This document shows positions 1-5,383 of a stretch of 5,383 nt of DNA, piece after piece. The position numbers were made by a program, and so were the translations under genes. Source of the DNA: Flavobacteriaceae bacterium (GTDB taxonomy: Bacteria > Bacteroidota > Bacteroidia > Flavobacteriales > Flavobacteriaceae); the NCBI GenBank assembly GCA_016763715.1, contig JAESTG010000024.1, positions 1 to 5,383 on the forward strand, given 5' to 3'. Position 1 is the first letter of the stretch; each line of letters opens with the position of its first letter. The notes under the pieces were generated by a model. The model saw nothing but the letters and a program-made list of their open reading frames with translations, did no database searches and was not told where the DNA came from.

Positions 1-171
1 ACAGGCACCATTGGCAATGGTGTGGCAGGAAGAGATGGATACAACGGCCGAGATGGTGAGTCAGGAAAGGATGGAGAAGACGGTAAGGTTGAATTTATAA
101 AGTACTTAGATTATCTGGTGGCAAATCAAATAAATACATCCTATCGCTTTCCAACAAGTACTATCAAGTAA
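1..171 (+). CDS. C-terminal end of a collagen-like (Gly-X-Y) repeat protein, partial
   Basis: This is the last 56 codons of a gene that begins left of the window; frame 1 is open from base 1 to the TAA at 169-171. Residues 7-28 have glycine at every third position (eight in a row: 7, 10, 13, 16, 19, 22, 25, 28), with charged residues such as RDG, KDG and EDG in the X-Y places. Glycines 2 and 5 are one residue out of phase, so there is a break in the repeat. A non-repetitive tail of about 28 residues follows (KVEFIKYLDYLV onward). Gly-X-Y stretches are known to form collagen-like triple helices in some bacterial surface proteins, so a surface or secreted location is an inference. The N-terminus, signal peptide and any anchoring domain are outside the window, and the function is unknown. 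The gene ends 21 bases before the next start. Confidence 0.7.
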   Translation, partial: TGTIGNGVAGRDGYNGRDGESGKDGEDGKVEFIKYLDYLVANQINTSYRFPTSTIK

Positions 172-179
172 ATTTCCCC

Positions 180-187
180 TACCTTTG
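180..187 (+). promoter_or_regulatory. Bacteroidota-type -7 element upstream of ygiQ
   Basis: TACCTTTG matches the TAnnTTTG -7 consensus of Bacteroidota primary sigma factor promoters. It ends only 5 bases before the ATG at 193. Transcription normally starts a few bases after this element, so the mRNA would begin at or almost at the start codon. I see no clear TTG-type -33 element at the usual distance upstream, so the call rests on the -7 match and its position. Confidence 0.5.
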
Positions 188-192
188 CGGCA

Positions 193-2142
193 ATGGATCA
201 AAAAAGAAGACCTGTATCGGATTGGCTACCTATTACGAAGAAGGAGCTAGAAGCACACGGCTGGGATGAATTAGACGTTGTTTTAGTTTCTGGTGATGCT
301 TATGTTGATCATCCTTCTTTTGGGCCAGCGGTTATTGGCAGAATTATTGAAAGTGAAGGATTTCGGGTTGGCATAATTCCACAACCGAATTGGCAAGATG
401 ATTTAAGAGATTTTAAAAAATTTGGTGCGCCCAAATACTTTTTCGGCGTAACTTCTGGCTGCATGGATTCTATGGTGAATCATTATACGGCTGGGAAAAG
501 AAAACGATCAAGCGATTCCTATACGCCTGGTGGGCAAGCTGGCTTTAGACCAGATTATGCCACAATTAAATACACACAAATTTTAAAGGAAATTTATCCT
601 AATGTACCTGTTCTAATTGGGGGTATTGAAGCTTCGCTTCGCCGTGTAACTCACTATGATTATTGGTCAGATAAATTAATGCCGGGGATTCTTGAAACCA
701 GTGGTGCAGATTTATTAGTTTATGGAATGGGTGAACAACCCTTGCGTGACATTTTAACGCTTTTGAAAAAAGGTGTCCCATTAGAATCAATGAAAACGAT
801 TCCGCAAACAGCAGTTTTTGTCCCAAAAGCAGATAAAATTCCTAAGAATAAAAATTGGGAAGACGTTGAACTAAGTTCACACGATAAATGTTTAGAAGAT
901 AAGATTGCCTATGCAGCTAATTTTAAAGTGGTCGAGGTTGAATCGAATAAATTAATAGCACGCCGTATTTTTCAAGAAAGTGGTGATAATCGATTAATCA
1001 TTAATCCGCCATACAAAACTATGACGGAAAGTGAAATTGATCGTTCTTTCGATTTGCCTTATACGCGTTTACCGCATCCTAAATATTATAAGCGTGGCGA
1101 TATTCCAGCTTATGAAATGATTAAATTTTCTATTAATATGCACCGGGGTTGTTTTGGTGGTTGCAGCTTTTGCACAATCTCAGCACATCAGGGTAAGTTC
1201 ATTGCTTCGCGAAGTGAAGAATCAATCATGCGTGAAGTAGAACAGGTGGTTCAAGATCCTGATTTTAAAGGCTATATTTCTGATTTAGGTGGTCCTTCTG
1301 CCAATATGTATCGCATGAAAGGAATTGACATGGGCATTTGCGAAAAATGCGTGAGTCCTTCTTGCATTCACCCTGTTATTTGTTCAAATTTAGATACAAG
1401 CCATAAGCCGCTAACAAAATTATACCAAAAGGTAGATCAACACCCAAAGGTCAAAAAAGCATTTGTGGGATCTGGTATACGATATGATCTTTTAGTGAAA
1501 GATTATAATAAAAACTTAAACGAAAAAGAAGCCGAAGAATATTTAGAACAGGTAGTTACACGCCACATATCTGGTCGACTAAAAGTTGCGCCTGAACACA
1601 CGGCGGATGACACCTTGCGCATAATGCGTAAACCTTCATTTAAGCATTTTCACAAATTCAAAGAAAGCTACGATCGAATTCAAGAAAAACATGGTTTAAA
1701 ACAGCCCCTTATTCCTTACTTTATATCGTCTCACCCTGGTTGTAAAGAAGAAGATATGGCTAATTTAGCAGCCGAAACTAAGGAGATGGGCTTTCAGCTT
1801 GAACAAGTACAAGATTTTACCCCAACCCCAATGACAGTTGCTACGGTAATCTATTATTCGGGTGTACATCCCTATACTTTAAAACCAACTTTTGCGCCTA
1901 AAACAAAAGAAGAGAAAAAAGATCAGCACCGTTTTTTCTTTTGGTATAAGCAAGAAAATCGGCAATGGGTAAAGGATAAATTAAACAATGCTGGCAAGCC
2001 GGAGTTATTGGCGCGATTAATGGGTACTTCTGCACCGCAAAATAAGGATCGTGTTGTGCCAAAATGGTTGCAAGAAAAACGAGCAAAGAATAAGACTTCT
2101 AATTCGCCTAAATCTTCCCTATCAAAGGGAAGAAGACGATAG
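193..2142 (+). CDS. ygiQ: YgiQ family radical SAM protein
   Basis: This 649-residue protein matches the YgiQ (UPF0313) family along its length. The N-terminal half (about 1-300) carries family landmarks such as LVSGDAYVDHPSFG (31-44), TPGGQAGFRPD (111-121) and IGGIEASLRR (142-151), resembling a cobalamin-binding-like domain before the catalytic core. The radical SAM motif is CFGGCSFC, with cysteines 320, 324 and 327 (CX3CX2C) set to bind a 4Fe-4S cluster and S-adenosylmethionine. A second cysteine group (383, 386, 391, 397) could hold another metal or cluster; that is inference. VAPEHT (465-470) is another typical stretch. The C-terminus is basic and low in complexity (ends KGRRR). The substrate of the family is not established to my knowledge. 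No Shine-Dalgarno is seen before the ATG; the start is supported by homology from the first residues (SDWLPITKKE) and the promoter box just upstream. The gene looks intact. Confidence 0.95.
   Translation: MDQKRRPVSDWLPITKKELEAHGWDELDVVLVSGDAYVDHPSFGPAVIGRIIESEGFRVGIIPQPNWQDDLRDFKKFGAPKYFFGVTSGCMDSMVNHYTAGKRKRSSDSYTPGGQAGFRPDYATIKYTQILKEIYPNVPVLIGGIEASLRRVTHYDYWSDKLMPGILETSGADLLVYGMGEQPLRDILTLLKKGVPLESMKTIPQTAVFVPKADKIPKNKNWEDVELSSHDKCLEDKIAYAANFKVVEVESNKLIARRIFQESGDNRLIINPPYKTMTESEIDRSFDLPYTRLPHPKYYKRGDIPAYEMIKFSINMHRGCFGGCSFCTISAHQGKFIASRSEESIMREVEQVVQDPDFKGYISDLGGPSANMYRMKGIDMGICEKCVSPSCIHPVICSNLDTSHKPLTKLYQKVDQHPKVKKAFVGSGIRYDLLVKDYNKNLNEKEAEEYLEQVVTRHISGRLKVAPEHTADDTLRIMRKPSFKHFHKFKESYDRIQEKHGLKQPLIPYFISSHPGCKEEDMANLAAETKEMGFQLEQVQDFTPTPMTVATVIYYSGVHPYTLKPTFAPKTKEEKKDQHRFFFWYKQENRQWVKDKLNNAGKPELLARLMGTSAPQNKDRVVPKWLQEKRAKNKTSNSPKSSLSKGRRR
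2113..2133 (+). other. Inverted repeat / hairpin at the 3' end of ygiQ
   Basis: TCTTCCCT (2113-2120) and AGGGAAGA (2126-2133) form a perfect 8-bp stem with a 5-base loop (ATCAA). It lies inside the last codons of ygiQ, just before the stop at 2140-2142. No T-run follows on either strand, so it is not a standard intrinsic terminator. It might slow transcription or protect the 3' end, or be chance within the basic tail codons. Confidence 0.35.
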
Positions 2143-2186
2143 GTAGGAAAACAAAATCTAGTCTTTGATTAAAAAAAACTAGCTAT

Positions 2187-2360
2187 ATGCAATTAAACTT
2201 AAAGTTTAAAATAATAATCGTCTTCCTTGTGCTAATTATTGCTTGGTTTTTCATTCGAATGATAATGCTTTTGATTCCACTGGTTATTATCGCCATAATG
2301 ATTGGCTTTATTTGGGATTTTGCAGATGGCCGTGAGAAAAACAAGGGAGGTCAATATTAA
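2187..2360 (+). CDS. Small hydrophobic membrane protein (57 residues), unknown function
   Basis: An ATG at 2187 opens a 57-codon frame ending in TAA at 2358-2360. After a short start with two lysines (MQLNLKFK), residues 9-43 are almost all Ile, Leu, Val, Phe, Met and Ala, interrupted by Arg24 and Pro31, so the chain could be one long or two short membrane helices. A charged soluble tail follows (DFADGREKNKGGQY). No family is recognised. Its last base is the first base of the next gene's ATG, and the only ribosome binding site for that gene lies within its last codons, so the two are probably translationally coupled. Upstream is A-rich sequence (2171-2178) with no Shine-Dalgarno, as usual in Bacteroidota. 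CTAGTCTTTG at 2158-2167 is an imperfect -7 box (three instead of two bases between TA and TTTG). The gene is supported by codon sense, membrane-like composition and junction geometry, not by homology. Confidence 0.62.
   Translation: MQLNLKFKIIIVFLVLIIAWFFIRMIMLLIPLVIIAIMIGFIWDFADGREKNKGGQY
2345..2351 (+). promoter_or_regulatory. Strong Shine-Dalgarno before the TonB-domain gene
   Basis: GGGAGGT contains GGAGGT, complementary to the 16S rRNA anti-SD core, 8 bases before the ATG at 2360. The other genes here have no such site, and Bacteroidota generally make little use of it. It lies within the last codons of the small membrane protein gene and supports the start at 2360. Confidence 0.55.
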
Positions 2361-3331
2361 TGAAAAATTATATCACTGTATTGCTAATCGGGCTATCATC
2401 AATTGTTTTTGCCAATGCTCAAATTGAATTAAACAATTGGTTGGATTCAACCTACCAAGCCAATGAAATTTCTCTGAATGATATACAAGGAGAGTTTAAA
2501 GCATATACAAAAGAAAATTATAAAGAAGCTGCAAGTGTATCTGAGTTTCTATCCCAATTCAAGCCAAAAAAAAGAACGAAAGGACCAAAGGAATTCAAAT
2601 TAAATAGCAAATTAAACTTCCCTACTTTATTCAATATTGCTTTCATTGGCACAAATCACTTACAAGCTTTAGAGAATGAATTATACCGAATCATATTTGC
2701 AAATGGTTTAGAGAAAGATCAAAATGCATTTACGTATTTATGGATCTATCTCTATCACTTGAACAATCTGCCTTTGAATGATACACGGCCAAATGATATG
2801 GCTTACGAACTATTTGAACTAAAGCGGTATATGATGCTTGAAGACGACCTTTTTGAAAGAATCGCATTGATCGTATTGGCACGAAAAATTTTTCTTGAGA
2901 ATACTTACATCAGTTCAGATGCACTAGTCAAAAAAACTTTTCCAAGTACAAAAGTGATTTACCTTGAAAAAGAAAGTTCAACAGAAAAAGATTCAACATT
3001 TAGCGAAACGGTTGAACCCCTTCCAAATTACTCGGAAGTTGAACCACGTTTTATTGGTGGCATGGATAATATGACCTCTTATATTTTGTTAAACATTAAT
3101 TACCCGCAATTTGCAAAGGAAATGGGTGAACGCGGCATTGTCTTTATTAAATTTATTGTAGATACAGATGGGGCAGTAACAAATGTAGGTATTCGCAGAG
3201 GAGTAACGACAAGTTTGGATCGAGAAGCCGTGCGCGTAATTCAACTGATGCCAAAATGGATTCCCGGTGAACAAATGAACAAACCGGTTCGTGTTAATTA
3301 CACCATACCCATTCAATTTCGGTTGGGATAA
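2360..3331 (+). CDS. Exported protein with TonB C-terminal domain
   Basis: This 323-residue protein starts with a Sec signal peptide: Lys2, a hydrophobic core (about 5-18) and a likely cleavage after ANA (residue 20), giving a mature protein beginning QIELNN. Residues 21-225 match no family I recognise; they hold a lysine-rich patch (68-80), a helical-looking region (85-180) and a Ser/Glu/Lys-rich linker (203-225). Residues about 228-322 are a TonB C-terminal domain of the Bacteroidota type: PRFIGGMDNM, YPQFAKEMGERGIVFIKFIVDTDG, SLDREAVRVIQLMPKWIPG and a final VNYTIPIQF strand. In classical TonB this domain contacts the TonB box of outer-membrane receptors and is anchored in the inner membrane by an N-terminal helix. 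Here the N-terminus looks cleavable and no proline-rich spacer is seen, so energy transduction is doubtful; a periplasmic adaptor or scaffold role is an inference. The ATG overlaps the stop of the small membrane protein gene by one base, which suggests coupling. rlmG follows after 27 bases. Confidence 0.85.
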   Translation: MKNYITVLLIGLSSIVFANAQIELNNWLDSTYQANEISLNDIQGEFKAYTKENYKEAASVSEFLSQFKPKKRTKGPKEFKLNSKLNFPTLFNIAFIGTNHLQALENELYRIIFANGLEKDQNAFTYLWIYLYHLNNLPLNDTRPNDMAYELFELKRYMMLEDDLFERIALIVLARKIFLENTYISSDALVKKTFPSTKVIYLEKESSTEKDSTFSETVEPLPNYSEVEPRFIGGMDNMTSYILLNINYPQFAKEMGERGIVFIKFIVDTDGAVTNVGIRRGVTTSLDREAVRVIQLMPKWIPGEQMNKPVRVNYTIPIQFRLG

Positions 3332-3358
3332 AAAAATCGAGCATAACAAATTCTATAT

Positions 3359-4429
3359 ATGGACAACAACTTAAACTTAATTCGAATTCCAGCAACCGAT
3401 CACCCTTCCTTAAAAGCGTGGAATGCCGCGGATGAATTAATGGCCAACGATTCCCCCACCAAGGAACAAACGATTGGAATTTATAATGATGCCTTTGGTT
3501 CTTTAAGTTGCCGTTTAGCGGGCTCAAACACGTCCATTATCACTGACCTAAAAAGCCAAGAAACAGCAATTCAAACGAATGCAGTAAGCAATCATATTGA
3601 AATAAAACCGGAGCAATTTTTTTTACTAAAAGATGCCCTTCCGAAACCTCTGCAAGTTGCCTACTTAAAAGTTCCAAAATCAGTCGCACTTCTTGAAACC
3701 TATTTGCAACACATTCACAGCAATTTAGAATCGGATGGAAAAGTGATTTGTGGTTTTATGACCAAATATTTCAATAAAAACTGGTTGGCATTGGCGGGCA
3801 AATATTTCGAAAATGTAGAGCAGAGCAAAGCTAAAAAGAAAGCACGGCTTTTAATATTGAGCGGGAAAAAGGACATGGCTCCGCAAAAAAATATCGAAAA
3901 TTTTCAATATCATCACCTCAACTTACAACAATATAAAGGTATTTTTTCTGGCGGAAAAGTTGATAAGGCGACCAATTATTTATTACAAAATTTGCAAATA
4001 CCTGAAGCGCACAATTCTGTTTTAGATTTAGCTTGCGGAAATGGAATTATTGGGAAGTGGATACTGGATAAAACAAGCATAAATGAAATGCACTTTTTAG
4101 ATGATTCTCATCTTGCTTTAGCATCTGCCCAATTGAATGTGACGGATGCGAATGTGCAATTCCATCATAACTACGAGTTGAATGATTTTGAAGAAAACAG
4201 CCTAGATTGGGTGGTAACTAACCCACCTTTTCATTTCGAAAATACAATTGATATAAGTATTCCGATTAACTTATGCAGAGCCGCAAAGATTTGCCTAAAA
4301 CCTGGAGGCCTGCTAACAATTGTTGCGAATTCTAATGTTGGTTATGAAGCTTTTTTGAAACGTCATTTCACCAATGTTGAAATTCAAAACAGTGATCACC
4401 AATTCAAAATTTATCAATGTTTCAAGTAA
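3359..4429 (+). CDS. rlmG: 23S rRNA (guanine-N2)-methyltransferase RlmG-type
   Basis: This 356-residue protein has the two-domain plan of RlmG/RsmC, which arose by duplication of a methyltransferase fold. The N-terminal domain (about 1-185) keeps RlmG landmarks: RIPATDHPSLKAWNAADE (9-26), YNDAFGSLSC (42-51), LKVPKSVALLE (103-113) and KKARLL (160-165). The catalytic domain has the SAM-binding loop VLDLACGNGIIG (221-232), acidic residues D248-D249 after the next strand, and the amino-methylating motif NPPFH (288-292). E. coli RlmG (about 378 residues) makes m2G1835 in 23S rRNA; the match in both domains favours RlmG over RsmC, which acts on 16S m2G1207. The start agrees with the conserved N-terminus. 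No Shine-Dalgarno and no clear TAnnTTTG box lie in the 27-base gap upstream, so it may be read together with the gene before it. The gene looks intact, with no obvious base-composition break from its neighbours. Confidence 0.88.
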   Translation: MDNNLNLIRIPATDHPSLKAWNAADELMANDSPTKEQTIGIYNDAFGSLSCRLAGSNTSIITDLKSQETAIQTNAVSNHIEIKPEQFFLLKDALPKPLQVAYLKVPKSVALLETYLQHIHSNLESDGKVICGFMTKYFNKNWLALAGKYFENVEQSKAKKKARLLILSGKKDMAPQKNIENFQYHHLNLQQYKGIFSGGKVDKATNYLLQNLQIPEAHNSVLDLACGNGIIGKWILDKTSINEMHFLDDSHLALASAQLNVTDANVQFHHNYELNDFEENSLDWVVTNPPFHFENTIDISIPINLCRAAKICLKPGGLLTIVANSNVGYEAFLKRHFTNVEIQNSDHQFKIYQCFK

Positions 4430-4437
4430 CTTAAGCT

Positions 4438-4445
4438 TAATTTTG
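4438..4445 (+). promoter_or_regulatory. Bacteroidota-type -7 element before the GldK-like gene
   Basis: TAATTTTG fits TAnnTTTG exactly and lies 13 bases before the ATG at 4459, within the 29-base gap after rlmG. It predicts a very short 5' leader. No clear -33 TTG element is seen at the expected distance, where the sequence is the end of rlmG. The box overlaps a 10-base palindrome, TTAAGCTTAA (4431-4440). Confidence 0.45.
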
Positions 4446-4458
4446 AACTATAGCCACA

Positions 4459-4980
4459 ATGAAAGCCTTGTTCACAATTCTACTTTTCTTTATCATATTA
4501 AATCCATTTGCGCAAACTAAAACAGTAGCAATTGATGTGGAAGTTTTAGGAGCTAAACACGAGACTGTTCGGTACTATCATCCTATAAATGGCAACTATA
4601 ATATCACACCTAAAACCGTTTCATTTAAAAAATCGGTCGTTGAAAAACTAAATCGTTTCGTTTTGATTCAGCCGGCGCTTAATTTGCATGATTCTATCAA
4701 TATAATTCAAGCCAATAGTTTAAGACATTATGTTGATCCGTCAGAGTTAATTTATGTGGACTGGAAGATGGGTCGAGACACCACCAATTATTTACGACTT
4801 GATACTTTTGCCACCAAATCTAAAAGCATTCGAAACGAGAAATACCAATCCACAGTTCAAGATTATTTCAACCCTTTTTTCATTTCAAAATATGAGGTAA
4901 CCAATCAAGAATATCGCAAATTTACAGAATGGGTATTGGATTCAATTTTTCGCGGAGCCATCTATGCAGTGAAACCTTAA
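4459..4980 (+). CDS. GldK-like FGE-sulfatase-fold protein, N-terminal part, frame broken
   Basis: The first 173 codons run from ATG to an early TAA at 4978-4980. Residues 1-19 look like a Sec signal peptide (hydrophobic 4-15, then NPFAQ with likely cleavage before TKT). No cysteine follows, so unlike typical GldK it is not a predicted lipoprotein. Residues 20-95 are unrecognised. ELIYVDWKMGRD (96-107) sits where family members usually have a YIPGG-containing stretch before MG, and FFISKYEVTNQEYRKFTEWV (140-159) is the classic opening of the formylglycine-generating-enzyme fold, as in GldK and GldJ of gliding and type IX secretion. The family domain should continue for more than 150 residues, but the frame ends 15 residues later; the missing part is found in another frame immediately downstream. 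A paralog of GldK rather than GldK itself is favoured because the N-terminus is divergent and the lipobox is absent. The start is supported by the signal peptide and the upstream -7 box. Confidence 0.75.
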   Translation: MKALFTILLFFIILNPFAQTKTVAIDVEVLGAKHETVRYYHPINGNYNITPKTVSFKKSVVEKLNRFVLIQPALNLHDSINIIQANSLRHYVDPSELIYVDWKMGRDTTNYLRLDTFATKSKSIRNEKYQSTVQDYFNPFFISKYEVTNQEYRKFTEWVLDSIFRGAIYAVKP

Positions 4981-5383
4981 GCGACGAGCAAGCCTATCAA
5001 ATGCTAAATATACCTAACGGTCCAGTTTACAGTGAGCGAAAAATGAAATGGGAAGAGGTGACTGATTTTGATCGTTTGCTTAATCGTGAATTGTTCTCTT
5101 TTAATACCAATTTCGACTATCGCAAAGAATTTCGAGACGACCTTATTATCCCAATTATTTCGCAATTCTATCGGCGGCCAAATGAACGTTATTATAAACG
5201 AAGATCTATCGATACAAAAAAATTGAACTACCGTTACTATTCAATTGATATGAAAGGAATTGCGAATAGAGAAAAAAAAGAACCTGTTCCCCAAAGACAA
5301 AATGGACAAATTAGACAGCATGAAGATCTTTCAAGGTTTATTGTGGATCATAATTTGAATATTTATCCAGATACAACCGTTTG
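4968..5383 (+). pseudogene. Continuation of the GldK-like gene in a shifted frame, partial at window end
   Basis: From about 4968 a different frame (codons starting at positions divisible by 3) is open to the window edge and encodes SETLSDEQAYQMLNIPNG and on. It has no start of its own nearby (first in-frame ATG at 5043) and no ribosome binding site. Its content matches the GldK middle region: MKWEEVTDFDRLLNRELF, then FYRRPNERYYKRRSIDTKKL, NYRYYSIDMKGI, and finally NLNIYPDTTV, a stretch that in GldK/GldJ precedes the catalytic-like core. It therefore belongs to the same gene as 4459-4980, joined by a one-base shift near 4965-4978 (for example, one A missing in GCAGTGAAACC would restore Ala-Ser-Glu-Thr). 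Whether this is a real mutation or a sequence error cannot be told from one copy. The rest of the domain lies beyond the window. Confidence 0.7.

Noticed and set aside
599..826. Minus-strand open frame of 75 codons inside ygiQ
   Set aside because: It lies wholly within a well-supported gene on the other strand and shows no recognisable protein features; it is a shadow frame.
1898..2086. Minus-strand open frame of 62 codons in the 3' part of ygiQ
   Set aside because: Shadow of ygiQ with no start signal or family resemblance.
2158..2182. CTAGT / ACTAG inverted repeat as a regulatory stem
   Set aside because: Only 5 bp with a 15-base loop; too weak to support on its own.
3089..3527. Two overlapping minus-strand open frames across the TonB-domain and rlmG genes
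   Set aside because: They run antisense to conserved domains on the plus strand, overlap each other, and have no coding signature of their own.
4431..4440. Palindrome TTAAGCTTAA as a terminator or operator
   Set aside because: It has no loop for a stable hairpin, is very AT-rich, and such a short palindrome is expected by chance; it overlaps the better-supported -7 box.
4941..4980. Programmed -1 ribosomal frameshift in the GldK-like gene
   Set aside because: Neither the T-run at 4946-4950 nor GTGAAACC near 4969-4976 forms an X XXY YYZ heptamer in the zero frame, and no stable downstream stem was evident by eye. A mutation or sequence error is simpler.

Overview
The window reads as an AT-rich stretch of a Bacteroidota chromosome, probably Flavobacteriia-like. 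Three things suggest this: a GldK-like formylglycine-generating-enzyme-fold protein at the right end (gliding / type IX secretion family), a TonB C-terminal-domain protein with a cleavable signal peptide, and TAnnTTTG promoter elements lying just upstream of start codons that mostly lack Shine-Dalgarno sequences. Every gene I can support is on the plus strand, gaps are short, and no stretch over 300 bases lacks a gene. I see no tRNA, rRNA, CRISPR array, insertion sequence or attachment site.

Layout: 1-171 is the end of a collagen-like (Gly-X-Y) protein. 193-2142 is a complete YgiQ-family radical SAM protein with a -7-like box so close to its ATG that its mRNA may be leaderless. 2187-2360 is a 57-residue, very hydrophobic membrane protein whose stop codon overlaps the start of the next gene. 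2360-3331 is a secreted protein of 323 residues with an unrecognised middle region and a TonB C-terminal domain. 3359-4429 is an RlmG-type 23S rRNA guanine-N2 methyltransferase. 4459 to the window end is a GldK-like protein broken by an apparent single-base frameshift near 4965-4978; the second half continues in another frame past the right edge.

The genes do not form one obvious pathway. The two with the strongest physical link are the small membrane protein and the TonB-domain protein, which share a base at their junction and have a strong ribosome binding site there. ygiQ and rlmG are housekeeping-type genes. The collagen-like, TonB-domain and GldK-like products are all likely envelope or exported proteins, but their direct cooperation is not shown by the sequence. 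I found no convincing new multi-gene system. The best leads are the frameshifted GldK paralog, the coupled small membrane protein / TonB-domain pair, and the TonB-domain protein that lacks a membrane anchor.
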